In this document: positions 41,545 to 51,019 of the stretch, in pieces
Layout: each line of letters opens with the position of its first letter
Position numbering within the stretch: the first letter of the stretch is position 1
Origin: Athripsodes cinereus
Taxonomy: Eukaryota; Arthropoda; Insecta; Trichoptera; Leptoceridae
Assembly (NCBI GenBank): GCA_947579605.1
Contig: OX388307.1
Span: 5,433,237-5,497,236 of the forward strand
Direction: 5' to 3'
Length of the DNA: 64,000 bases
Notes under the pieces: model-generated
The model's database searches: none
Seen by the model: only the letters and a program-made list of their open reading frames with translations
Told to the model about the DNA's origin: nothing
Program-made: the position numbers and the translations under genes

Positions 41545-42280
41545 TAAAAATAATGTTTAAACTGCAGAGGAGGTATCCAACCACTCAATTATTTGATGAT
41601 AGGAAGATTCTTTCTGTGAGACACCTATATATTAGGAAGGCTCTAGTTCAATTTTACACAATTAGACAGGGTTGGAGGAGGTCACAGCAAAGTAGGGTCA
41701 CGAGACAGATGTTGTCATTTGGTTGTATCGCTCCATTCAGATCTACAGTGTTCGGACAGCGGCAGTTTGTGTGGATGGCACCTAGACTATTTAATATCAT
41801 GCCTCTAAAGATTAGAGAAATCACTGTTTTTGTTGAATTTAAAAGAGCATGTTATGGGTGGGTGTCTGATCTGCCAATGGAGAGATTGCAGGATATCTTA
41901 GGATTTGTTCCATGATTTGTTTTGTGTTTTATGTGGGGTGATATACTTGTGTTGTATGTGGTGTGGGATTTGTGATGTGTGTGGTTGAGGGATGTGTTGT
42001 TTTTTTATTCTGGTTTTATATGGAGAAATGGTTTGTTTGTGTGTTGTTTCATGTATGGATTGTTTGCAGCAGTGTTTTTATTGTTATGAATGTGATTGTG
42101 TTAATATAGGAGATGAATGCTTTTTGTGATTGTGTATATTATGTTTCAGTATGATTGATATGTTTGTGAGATGTTTGCCCTAGAACAGGTTATACTTAGT
42201 TGGGCAGCATCAATGAAAATATGTATAAGATTTGTTATTTATCGGTGTAATAAAAAAAAAAATAAAAAAAAAAAAAACGT
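41545..42280 (+). mobile_element. CR1/jockey-like LINE 3' end with ORF C-terminus and poly-A
   Basis: The last ~125 codons of the frame ending at 41915 read FKLQRRYPTTQLFDDRKILS, VRHLYIRKALVQFYTIRQGW, an RVTRQML...CIAP..STVFG segment, and VWMAPRLFNIMPLKIREITV, FVEFKRACYGWVSDL. This follows the C-terminal order of CR1/jockey-type reverse transcriptases (a 'HLY' segment, an 'R.T...' segment, 'G...AP.L.N.LP..IR', then 'FK.....WL'). The first ~60 residues of the frame (41364-41540) do not fit and are probably chance upstream reading. It is followed by a ~340 bp 3' UTR and an A-rich tail at 42250-42276. 5' truncated. Confidence 0.82.
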
Positions 42281-42284
42281 CTTC

Positions 42285-42518
42285 TTTGTTCCGTTCAATA
42301 TTCAAACAATTCGAAATATTTATTTGTGGAATTGAATAAAGGGTCATTTTTCTTTAACTAAATACTTAATTTTTAAAAGAACCGTGTATTTTTTTATAGT
42401 TATTAATTAATTTGTGGAATTGGAAGAGTGACGTTGATTGTATGTATCACCAATGAAATATAAAATATTCTAAATTTTATACGTGATGAGTTATGAAACT
42501 GGACAATAAACAAGCAGT
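42285..42518. other. A+T-rich spacer
   Basis: Nothing supportable. Confidence 0.4.
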
Positions 42519-42522
42519 TTAA

Positions 42523-43239
42523 GGCCCCGTTTAGCAAAAACGGTTAAATATTCTATTTTCAACAAATTTGATAGAAAAACTATCAAAACTTGTTAAGCCT
42601 TGCGAACATATTGACTTGATAAAATAAAAAATCAAATATTTATTACCAATATTAGTTTTTTACTAAAAAATAAATAAATCGCAGAATGACGAGATTTATT
42701 TAGGTACTCTTTGTTATATCAAATTACAAATTACTTGTAAAATATATTTATTTTTTATTCATCCTATCAAGCATATAAATACTATAGATTTTAGCAAACT
42801 TTTTTTAGTATACAAAAAATTGAGTTCATGTGGTGATTTTTGGTTTCAAAATATGGGAAATTTTATCAAAAAAAATATTTTTCAAGTCGGTCAATATCCA
42901 TGAAAAAAAACAAAAAAAAATGTTTTTTTTTTGTTCTATATTTGTAATAACTACCTAAGTATTCTCAATATTAAAATAAATATACGAGAATTTGTAGGGT
43001 TCTCGTGCATTTATGTACCAAACACCCGAATTCGATTTTTAGAAATATGCTTTTTTATAAACGAATACTATGAAGCTAAAATCGAGTTTTTTTTTAAAGT
43101 TAAAGTTTGATATTGGTAATTAATATTTGTTTTCATATTTTATCAAATCAAAATGTTCGTAGGGTCAACAAGTTTTGAGAGTTTGTGTACCAAACTTGTT
43201 GAAAATTTAATGTTTTATCGTTTTTGCTAAAGGGGCCCC
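42523..43239. mobile_element. 717 bp MITE with ~130 bp inverted repeats and TTAA flanks
   Basis: The element starts GGCCCCGTTTAGCAAAAACG and ends with the complement of GGGGCCCCTTTAGCAAAAAC. The arms remain similar for about 130 bp (ATTTTCAACAA, TCAAAACTTGTT, GAACAT, TTGATAAAATA, CAAATATT, ACCAATATTA occur in the same order on both). It is flanked by TTAA at 42519-42522 and 43240-43243, the target duplication of piggyBac-like transposons. The interior is very A+T-rich and non-coding. piggyBac assignment is inferred from TTAA only. Confidence 0.85.
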
Positions 43240-43249
43240 TTAAGGTTGG

Positions 43250-43985
43250 ATTTTTCTTATTATCGCCAATCCTCCCGTAAAGAGTGATTTTTGAGGTAGG
43301 AATTTAAACACGTAACATTTTTTATAAATCAACGAGTATACAATTGTTTCAATACCAATGCCAATTGACATTATCAATACCAATAGTATGAGGCACGAAA
43401 AAATTGTTTAGTATTTATTATTAAAATTCCTACCAAGGTGGAAAATAGACAAAATGTTACGGATGATATTAAGAATATAACAAACATATTTACACATTAA
43501 CAAACGGAACCAAGTATTTATTCGTTAAAACTATTAGGTATATTATGGTAGAGAAGGTATAATATTTTATATGGTAACAATCGATGTAACTAGACCTGTC
43601 TAATACAGATAATATCTCTCTAAAATTATGGTAACGTTCAATTTAGTATTGTTAACCCTCGTCTACTGTAGCTGGCTACTAACCATATACTAGGTACTAA
43701 AGTATTATGATAATAATAATAATGTTTGTATTATAATTTTATACTGACGCTAAAACCTGGAATAGTAATTCAGGGAATAATTAAATCTATACATAATTAG
43801 ACACTTAAGTTTAATACTTACCTAATATTGTTTATTTTATAGTACGGTAGTGTTTTGAGTATGACAGAACTATTACATTGTCCAACTCATTCATTCCTTT
43901 GCAGACCCACTAAGTAATTCAACTCGCATATCATTTGTCTTACTGTTTGTATTTTTTTTTTGTTTTTTGCTTGTCCTTATTCTTG
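43250..43985. other. A+T-rich DNA without recognisable features
   Basis: Nothing supportable on either strand. Confidence 0.45.
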
Positions 43986-43994
43986 TGTTATAAA

Positions 43995-44070
43995 TATTGA
44001 TCAGCACTTGATGATGCGAACTCGGAGTCCCCGAAACCGGTCGTGCGCTAGTAATACTCTATAATAACAC
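43995..44070 (+). repeat. Possible Penelope-like element terminal segment
   Basis: GATGATGCGAACTCGGAGTC, CCCGAAACCGGTCGTGCGC is GC-rich against its surroundings and resembles the stretch at the end of Penelope-like ORFs and their terminal repeats (one frame reads SALDDANSESPKPVVR, stop). No catalytic domain adjoins it. Tentative. Confidence 0.4.
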
Positions 44071-44224
44071 TCGATAGTAATAATAATAAATAATAATTTT
44101 GTCACAGGATTGGTTACAACACCATCTATGTTCTGAGTGCATAATTACCATTAATACTTTTATCATTATCGCAATATTAAACGGTCAATCAGAATGCTTC
44201 CTTATCACAAATCATCTTTATAAG

Positions 44225-44347
44225 GAACTCTCACTAAGAAACTTCTTTCTTGTTAGTAGAGGATTGTCTTACACAAGGCAATCCGGCACATCTACTTCAC
44301 TCTCAACCTACCCCACCTGGGACACGGCGTGAGGGTATAGTATAGCA
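44225..44347 (+). mobile_element. RTE-like LINE, extreme 3' end
   Basis: The last codons read TSTSLSTYPTWDTA, stop, as at the C-terminus of the RTE copies at 57172 and 57817 (SAYPTWDTA). The 3' UTR CACGGCGTGAGGGTATAGTA follows. The 77-codon frame from 44099 is mainly upstream A+T-rich sequence. Confidence 0.8.
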
Positions 44348-44349
44348 AT

Positions 44350-44855
44350 ATTAATTTAGTTAGTCAGGTAGTTAGATGGACGAATGGGATAGTTGTTATA
44401 TTATTATTGTTCAGCCAGTCAGGCTTACAACGTTTTACTAAAACAACACACCATTATAATACTGAACATTGTTATTATACCTACTACCTGTCCTACGGTC
44501 ATACTTTACTATTTAATAATAATATTATATCAGCATATACAGTACGAGCTGAATTAATTCGTCTAAAGGTAGTTTATTATTAGCGATCTATTATTGCCGT
44601 AATTTGATTAATAGATAATTATGTACCTTTGTTTCAAAGAGAGTTGCACATCAAACAATATTGTATAGATTGCGAAATTAAAAACGGATGTTTTTTAGTT
44701 TCTTAGTCAATTAAAAACTAATGTTTTTTTAATTTATTGGTACCATTTCTTATTGATTTTTTGTTTCTTCTATCTACTTGACATCTCCATACTATATTAC
44801 TATTTTAATTCCTGACATAGTACCTATTATTAAATGAATGAGAATGGTTAAGTGT
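44350..44855. other. A+T-rich DNA without recognisable features
   Basis: Nothing supportable. Confidence 0.45.
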
Positions 44856-44857
44856 CT

Positions 44858-45510
44858 GGTCTGTGCTGTTGTATGGTTGCGAAACTTGAACACTTAAGGT
44901 TAACACAATGAACCGCATGGAGGCATTCGAGATGTGAGTTCATCGAAGAATGCTTCGAATACCGTGGACAGACTTGGTGCCCAATTCAGAAGTACTACGC
45001 AGAGCACATACAAATAGAGAGCTCCTGACAAATATCAAGGCTCGTAAAGTCTCATATTTGGGCCACATCCTGCGAGGCGATAAATATCGACTTCTGCAGT
45101 TGATAATAATAGGCAAGATTGAGGGACATCGTGGAGTAGGAAGGGGGCAGATGTCGTGGCTGCGGAATTTACGGTAATGTACCGGAATAACACGGATGGG
45201 AGAACAGAGGCCTGAGTCAACAACACACTTTCGTCTCACGTTCCCGCTCCGTTAGTGTTCGGGTGCAGACGATGTTGCAAGCAAGTGTCAATTTCGTTGC
45301 TAAGATACACAATAGTTACGAAAATTAACACTTTGGCGCACCATCGTCTGCACCCGAACGCTAGCGGAGCGGGAACGTGACGCGATAGTGTGTTGTTGAC
45401 TCAGGCCTCTGGACCGCACAGCACGAGACAGAGAGGCATTCTCCAGAGTGATCGCCAAAGTCGGGGGGACCTGATACGGCACTGATAGAAGAAGAAGAAG
45501 TATTACTAAA
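44858..45510 (+). mobile_element. Non-LTR retrotransposon C-terminal fragment split by a MITE
   Basis: Reads VLLYGCET, stop, TLKVNTMNRMEAFEM, HRRMLRIPWTDLVPNSEVLR, RAHTNRELLTNIKARKVSYL, GHILRGDKYRLLQLIIIGKI, EGHRGVGRGQMSWLRNL, then after a frameshift YRNNTDGRTEA. At 45207 the MITE begins; beyond 45409 the ORF resumes as LDRTARDREAFSRVIAKVGG, T, stop, and ends in a GAAGAAGAAG tail (45487-45501). The same family occurs at 14985-15420, 17565-17800 and 33895-34285. The copy carries stops and a frameshift independent of the MITE. Confidence 0.92.
45207..45409. mobile_element. 203 bp palindromic MITE nested in a LINE
   Basis: Starts GAGGCCTGAGTCAACAACAC and ends GTGTTGTTGACTCAGGCCTC, a perfect inverted end. 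It has the same length and body as 1822-2024, including CGTTCCCGCTCCGTTAG and GAACGCTAGCGGAGCGGGAACG. The host LINE codons on the two sides are contiguous in other copies, so this insertion is clearly bounded. Confidence 0.92.
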
Positions 45511-45514
45511 CATT

Positions 45515-46080
45515 TCATTGACATTCTATACTGACACTTCAATATTTTGTAATTTGACTTAAGTTATCGATGTTATGAATTGATTCCCGTTTGTGTTTTG
45601 TTCTTCGCTAATTTTTGTTTCTTGTCTGCTCCAACTTTTTGAATGAGAAATTTTCTTTGTATATATTTTTTTTATATTGTGTAACATGTAAAAGGCTTTC
45701 GTAATCTATGGAATTCTACTACCTAAACACAGACTCGTTGAATTGCATAGATAAGAAATACAAAGGTAAAATTGGTAATGCGATTGATTAAATTTTGCGA
45801 CCAAACACTTTGGTGGTGCAAGGCTTGAAGGATATTGATTGTTTTTTCATTGTTGAGGTCCTTTTACGGCTTTGTCAGATATATAAGATGCACAGAATTT
45901 AAGTATGCATAGGAAAAAGATGGTTGGCATAGATTGAAACAGTATAAAATTACTTGAATCATTATTAATTATGGAGCATGTTTTCTGAGCAAATTCATTC
46001 TGGGTTACTAATCTATACCGTATATGTCAATGGAGTTACATCTGATTTTGAGACTGAAATTAAAACAAATGTATTTTTTA
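45515..46080. other. Mostly featureless; one dispersed repeat at 45595-45705
   Basis: The repeat is shared with 40635-40760 (see there). The rest is A+T-rich. Confidence 0.4.
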
Positions 46081-46124
46081 TACTATGAAAAAAAATCAAT
46101 AATTTCATAATAAATTGAGAAAAA

Positions 46125-46345
46125 ATATTTTTTCACAGAAGCAGGACTTGATTGCTCTATTGATCTCGTCCAGCATATTTGTGGATGTAAGGGTCTACTT
46201 GCAGATATTTTGAGAACACAGAGTTCAGAAAGTGACTGATGTGTCATATTATTCAAAGACTTGTAGACTATAAGGCACAGTGTGGTAACAATACGGCTGA
46301 AATCAATGTGGCGATAATTGGAATCACGGCGATAATAGAACAATG
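46125..46345 (-). mobile_element. CR1/L2-like LINE C-terminal fragment with open frame
   Basis: The frame 46083-46343 (-) reads HIDFSRIVTTLCLIVYKSLN, NMTHQSLSELCVL and SASRPLHPQICWTRSIEQSS. The 'LIVYKSLN....QSLSELCVL' series corresponds to the conserved 'LLVYKALNGLAP.YL.ELL' block downstream of the reverse transcriptase in CR1/L2/jockey LINEs. DNA of 46140-46210 matches 62250-62340 (GAAGCAGGA.TTG, ATTGATCTCGT.CAGCAT.TT.GTGGATG), the same family. The final ~18 codons (46083-46130) are A+T-rich and probably outside the element. Confidence 0.78.
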
Positions 46346-46349
46346 AACT

Positions 46350-46890
46350 TAGTACGTTTATTTAAACATATTATTAGTATTATTGTGTATGTATTGTAGA
46401 ATTAACATTTGTACGGATGTTTAACTTGAACAATACTGCCTCTTCTCTCAGTGTACATTCATCCGTGAGTAAAATTGTTTGATGATTTCAAGTGAATGAT
46501 TTCTTCTAACGATCCGTCCGTGAACATCAGCATGCCATAATGGTTTCCGTCTGAGTTCTCATTCATATCAACTGTCTTATTTTTGTTACTAGATCTCCAT
46601 AGGTCTGAATATTATCTATGATAACAAGTAATGTATTGCAGATATTTACTTGCTTGTAACTGACGTTTATTGGCGTTTCGACCATGCCATTGCCATTCAA
46701 TTGGCCATTGTCGGGGATCAAAAAGTTACATATATCAAATTAATTTACAAAGTCAATTTTTTTATTGATGACTTCTTGGCAAGTTACACCTTAAGCTCAA
46801 TCAGTTCTCATAACCGTAGTTTCTTGGTAATGTTTTTCTTGATACCTATTTATGATAATAAATTCTATTTTGAAGTGCATTTAATCAGTT
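46350..46890. other. No recognisable feature
   Basis: The frame at 46650-46904 is Phe/Ile-rich without motif. Nothing supportable. Confidence 0.4.
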
Positions 46891-46892
46891 GC

Positions 46893-47140
46893 ATCATTCC
46901 GTAGAGCATCCGGCAAAAAATTGGCATCCCACTCTTTTCCGCAAGTTTTCGAACGACATGCGAAAGGCAGGTGTTCGAAAAAATAAAGAAATTTGACACT
47001 TTAAATTCACCAATGTAGTTTTCCACCCATCCTGAATGTCAAATTTTTTGTCGGCACGGAGAGGACACTTATTATGTTTATTAAATGCAGTTTCTCTGCT
47101 GGCTACCCCACAAGTGGGATGCCGTGAAAGTATATCAGTT
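46893..47140 (+). repeat. RTE-tailed SINE-like repeat, near-full copy
   Basis: CCGTAGAGCATCCGGCAAAA, GGCATCCCACTCTTTTCCGC, AAGTTTTCGAACGACATGCG, AAAGGCAGGTGTTCGAAAAA, CCACCCATCCTGAATGTC, GTCGGCACGGAGAGGACACT, CTCTGCTGGCTACCCCACAA, GTGGGATGCCGTGAAAGTAT. Confidence 0.85.
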
Positions 47141-47665
47141 GTAAAATTGTTACGCTTGTTATATATGATTAAATATAGTAGGTGTTCATCTTATTGACGT
47201 TTCGTCGAAACTGCACTGATCATTCTCATGTGTCAAAAAGAGCACATGGCAATTTAGGCACCTTTTTATGAAATAGTCGATGTTTTTGATCGCTTTTGTG
47301 TTTAATTAAAATAAAAACCCACCCCTTTTTATTATTTATACTTATGTAGGTATATTTTTTTATTGTTTCAGTTGGAGATTGAACAAAAATGTGAATAATC
47401 ATACCAAAGAACGACCATCGTTTGCTGTTTGCCATCTTTAAAAAATATTTTTATTAATTAAATATAATTAAAATCTCATTATTCTAATAAATTTTTCTAT
47501 GTAACTGGTGTTTTTCATAAATTTTTAAATCGTAAATGTTTTTTCTCAGTGTGTTTTTACTATTAGAAGTAATTATTATTAATAATTATTGTAGTTATAA
47601 CATAAATAGAAATAATAATAATAAATATGATGGTCGGCCATTTTGATTATCGTGCATTCAACAAG
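47141..47665. promoter_or_regulatory. Upstream region of the candidate gene at 47666
   Basis: A+T-rich. Just before the start codon lies GGTCGGCCATTTTGATTATC, which contains a GCCAT core (inverse of the ATGGC in the start region). A TCAGT arthropod initiator-like word is at 47546-47550, about 115 bp before the ATG, but there is no TATA box at a fitting distance. Promoter position is not established. Confidence 0.35.
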
Positions 47666-47789
47666 ATGGCGTCGACGTGTCAAGTGTCATCAACCCATTT
47701 TGGACGATTGTCCCTGAAGAGGCATGTCAGCTGTCCAGTCCTGGTCTACATCTTCACGCTTCTAGTTCTTGCTGTATCATCAACACATG
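47666..47789 (+). CDS. Candidate first coding exon of an unrecognised secreted or membrane protein
   Basis: The ATG at 47666 sits in CAACAAGATGGCGTCG. The exon encodes MASTCQVSSTHFGRLSLKRH then VSCPVLVYIFTLLVLAVSST, H and the first base of a Gly codon, and stops at CATG|GTGAGTAAT (47789/47790), a strong 5' splice donor. The protein start looks like a signal peptide or signal anchor: a basic segment (RLSLKRH, residues 14-20), a hydrophobic core (VLVYIFTLLVLAV, 25-37) and small residues after it (SSTHG), compatible with cleavage near 39-42. The region is clearly richer in G+C than its flanks and has normal codon variety. The next exon was not found downstream, so the gene probably has a long first intron. 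I do not recognise the protein. Alternative: chance ORF, unlikely given start context, donor and signal peptide together. Confidence 0.65.
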
Positions 47790-47804
47790 GTGAGTAATAT
47801 TTTT

Positions 47805-48095
47805 TTATTGTAAATAATCAGTATTTTTGACTGTTCATTGACCATCCTTTTCGGAGTTCGATGAGAATTTACTGCAAAAACAATCCCGATTGGTTGACCT
47901 TGTTCCATAATGCTTCCAACCTTAGAAAGATTATTTATTTATTTTATTTTTTTATATTGAATCATCAGTATTTTTGATTGTTCATTAACCATCCTTTTGG
48001 GAGTACGATGAGCATTTACAACTAGAACAATGCCTATTGGTTGACCTTGTTTCATATCATTCCAAACGTTCGAAAATTTTGATTTTTTTCAAATT
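47805..48095. repeat. 147 bp tandem duplication at the start of the putative first intron
   Basis: CAGTATTTTTGACTGTTCAT, TGACCATCCTTTTCGGAGTT, CGATGAGAATTTAC, CCGATTGGTTGACCTTGTTC (from 47819) recurs as CAGTATTTTTGATTGTTCAT, TAACCATCCTTTTGGGAGTA, CGATGAGCATTTAC, CCTATTGGTTGACCTTGTTT (from 47966). Period 147 bp, roughly 85% identity by eye. Starts about 20 bp downstream of the splice donor. Confidence 0.85.
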
Positions 48096-48099
48096 TTAT

Positions 48100-48890
48100 T
48101 TTCTGTAATTCCTATTATTGAATTCTCGATATTTATTACTGTATTCAGAATAACAACAGTTTATCGTATTCAATCATTTCGGTTCACCTTTATGTCATAA
48201 AATGTGTCGACTCTGTTACTACTATAACTGTATTGTATTGTTATTTCATTTCATTTATATCAAATCGTATCATTATAACCCGAATCGAATATACAAAGAC
48301 GTGTTGTGTTTGAGTACACAGATACAATGCGGATGGTTTATCTTGTATTTTATAGCGTGCATTGCTATTATTACTGCAGTTCCATTCTTCAATGCACCCT
48401 CATAAAATACTGATTTAATCAATGAATGCATTCTACCACCTTTGGGAATCTTTTTCCTTGTTACTTACCAGTGATTCATCAACTTTTGTCCATTATATGA
48501 ATGGTCAGATGGAGGTTCAATCATATTCAATACTTCTTTTTTTGTAATTATTTATTTCACAGAGTGGTAATATTGAAATAACAATAAAAGTCGCGCCAAA
48601 TCCATAAAAAAAACAGAGTTGTTGCCGTGTTCTATTCATCATAACAATTTAATTTACTCATATTTATTCTTTGTGTAGCCGGCTTAATTCGATATTTGTC
48701 GATTGTAAAGATAAGCAGCAAAATTGGAACCAGGGATCTGTCCTGTACTGGATCTGGGCACAAAGCGCTGATAACAAAACCAATCAGACATTCAGATTTT
48801 GCATAAAATGTTTCTTAATTATTGGTGAAACTTACATCGTGACAGTGAGAATGACGGAATTGGTTAATGATGTCCATGAACACCGGAAGT
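48100..48890. other. No recognisable feature
   Basis: A+T-rich, presumably intronic if the exon call is right. Frames at 48202-48405 and 48671-48892 show no motif. Confidence 0.4.
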
Positions 48891-48894
48891 AAAC

Positions 48895-49020
48895 ACTAAA
48901 ACCAGCCTAATCCAATTCGTAAGCGTTGAGACGCCATTCTCACTTCTTCGGATTAGATTTTGCACAATGTTACATTGTGTAAATATGGTTATCCAATCGA
49001 GACGTCTGGTGGGTTTTAAC
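48895..49020. repeat. Dispersed repeat related to 33080-33215
   Basis: GCGTTGAGACGCCATTCTCA, CTTCTTCGGATTAGATTTTG, CACAATGTTACATTGTGTAA, ATATGGTTATCCAATCGAGA corresponds to 33085-33175 in inverse orientation (GCAACATTGTGTAAAATCTA, ATCGGAAGAAGTGAGAAAGG). The palindromic CACAATG..CATTGTG core is conserved. Confidence 0.6.
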
Positions 49021-49024
49021 ACAA

Positions 49025-49440
49025 TATAATTAAGTTTTGTTTTCAGTCCAGTTATTGCCCGCGGTTCATTGTCGTGACAAACCCGTCACCAGTATTGTGA
49101 GATGATTGGAAAGTGCCTTTTTCGTTACAATTTTAAAAGCATTAAAATTTAACAGTAGTTGTAGTTCCTTCCTACATCGTCTTCTTATTCTATAGTCACT
49201 TCAAGTATGTTTAAATATACAAATCTAAAAATCATTAAATAATCTGTTTGTGGTTTGTGTATTAACGTTTTACAATGTACATTTGCAGGGGATGAATTAT
49301 TACTGATGTATAAATAAATACACATATAAATCCATTATGAAACGGTAATAAAAATATCATATTTGATGTCCATACAAAAGTAATATTATTCGAATCATAA
49401 AAACCCTCGGTAAATATAAACATTTATTATTCAATTTATT
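49025..49440. other. No recognisable feature
   Basis: A+T-rich spacer. Confidence 0.4.
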
Positions 49441-49444
49441 GATC

Positions 49445-49650
49445 CCTTCAGTGCTGTGAATCCAAATAATATTTGAATAGCATTGGATTGTTAGAAACCC
49501 TCTCGTCACCACGGCCGCATTTCCTTTCAGCGGGGAAGTGATTATTATTTCCTTGGTATTGTCCCTTCCGCCTTTTACTGCTGTCATCATAGCCGCGGGG
49601 CCTTAAGGGGTTAAATCCAATAAAATTACTCCGTGGCGTTACTGAATTTT
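49445..49650. other. Higher-GC island, possibly decayed retroelement coding sequence
   Basis: CCCTCTCGTCACCACGGCCG, CATTTCCTTTCAGCGGGGAA, CATAGCCGCGGGGCCTTAAG is unusually G+C-rich. Two overlapping minus-strand frames (49357-49590 and 49448-49672) read GNAAVVTRGFLTI and RGYDDSSKRRKGQYQGNNNH; the latter has the look of a low-complexity basic region of a LINE ORF, but I cannot place it. Confidence 0.35.
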
Positions 49651-49654
49651 CTAT

Positions 49655-49920
49655 ACACAACCAGCGACACAATACTTAACGACACGCGGTGAAAATGAGA
49701 ACTAAAGTGACACTTGCGAAATTCATAGAAAATAATCAACCCAACTGTCTATGCTTCATAGATACTCAAATGATACTCAAACGTCGCATTTCGAAATTAA
49801 ATACACAACCAGTAACACAACAGTAAACGGCACGCGGTAAAAATGAGAACCTAAGTGACACTTGCAAAAATTAATGAAAAATAATCAACGCAATTGTCTA
49901 CATTTGAGTCTTTAGCAAGA
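49655..49920. repeat. 148 bp-period tandem duplication
   Basis: ACACAACCAGCGACACAATA, CTTAACGACACGCGGTGAAA, ATGAGAACTAAAGTGACACT, TGCGAAATTCATAGAAAATA, ATCAACCCAACTGTCTATGC from 49655 recurs from 49803 as ACACAACCAGTAACACAACA, GTAAACGGCACGCGGTAAAA, ATGAGAACCTAAGTGACACT, TGCAAAAATTAATGAAAAAT, AATCAACGCAATTGTCTACA. The second unit is incomplete at its right end. Confidence 0.9.
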
Positions 49921-50154
49921 ATTTTTAGGTTTATTGATATTTCATTGTTCTTATGGTATAGTTTATTATTTATTCACGATTAATATTTCAAAAAATACGC
50001 CGATCTTTGACGTAAATCTACATAACTTGTTGGTAGGCTCGGATTGCCAATCGAGAAATCCCGGGTACGATGATTTTTCTCGTTACCAACATACTCTACT
50101 TTCATGATACATACATATTGCTTACTATTTGGATTTATTTCTACTACTACTACA

Positions 50155-50310
50155 ACTTCTACATCATCACAAGAGGGTAGCGAGCGGATTATCTTCTTCA
50201 TGTAAAAAAGCAATTCAGGATGAATGGCGCGCGTCATTGCTGAATTTTAAATAATTATTGTGAAAACATTCGTTAGCCTACACTTTAATATTTACTGAAT
50301 ACTCCACGGG
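50155..50310 (-). repeat. RTE-tailed SINE-like repeat, diverged
   Basis: ACTACTACTACAACTTCTAC, ATCATCACAAGAGGGTAGCG, AGCGGATTATCTTCTTCATG, AGGATGAATGGCGCGCGTCA, TTGCTGAATTTTAAATAATT. Central parts are deleted. Confidence 0.65.
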
Positions 50311-50389
50311 GTAATTTTGTTTCAAATTTAGTATTTTGAATTTATTTCAATTCTAGTATGTTTCGTTGTTTCGGGCGTCCCTCTTTCAC

Positions 50390-50545
50390 AATACACCGTT
50401 CCTATGACAACGATATCAGAGCGCAAGGAATGTCGTGGGAAGAGGTGACGCAATTGGCACAGAGACGCTCTGAATGGAGGAGGCTGGTTTCTGCCCTGTG
50501 CTCCCGAGAGGAACGTTGAGGGCGATGATGATGATGATGATGAAG
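50390..50545 (+). mobile_element. Non-LTR retrotransposon C-terminal tip
   Basis: From 50403 the plus strand reads YDNDIRAQGMSWEEVTQLAQ, RRSEWRRLVSALCSREER, stop (50517-50519), then GGGC and a GAT microsatellite tail (50521-50544). The 'W.E...LA.DR..WR..V.ALC' pattern is the usual C-terminal end of insect LINE polyproteins. The 96-codon minus-strand frame over this site is a shadow. Confidence 0.75.
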
Positions 50546-50549
50546 TTTC

Positions 50550-51015
50550 GTTCAACCGCAACATCGAAAATTTTATGCCCACAACATTGTCACGCCATGT
50601 AAACCTCGACAGCAACATTTGGGAAGTAGTACCTAAAGAGTAGTAATGATACAGTGTCGTTCAGTCAGAATACAGTAATAACATATTATTATAACAAACC
50701 AAATACTATAAACAGTATAGCGATGCATCAAACATTTTGATGACTGTGTAAGGCCGTAGCTGAGCCGCTGTCGGGATTTTACGATTAAACTGGGAATGGT
50801 GTAATTTACGATACCGTATTATGTATTGTTTATGTTTTAAAGCCATTCGTAAATTAGATTTGACAACAATGCATCACGTATCTAATGCCATATATTATCT
50901 CATTTTGTCACCTGTTTAGATACTATTTATAAGCTATTTTACACAATGTCGTAAAATGAGCTATTGCTACCAAATTATTCGTTTTGTTGAGCCGCGTTTA
51001 CCGATGAAATGACCT
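50550..51015. other. No recognisable feature
   Basis: Nothing supportable. Confidence 0.4.
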
Positions 51016-51019
51016 ATAC

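Noticed and set aside
41364..41915. A 183-residue host protein
   Set aside because: The last two thirds are a CR1/jockey-type LINE C-terminus followed by a 3' UTR and A-rich tail; the first third is chance reading.
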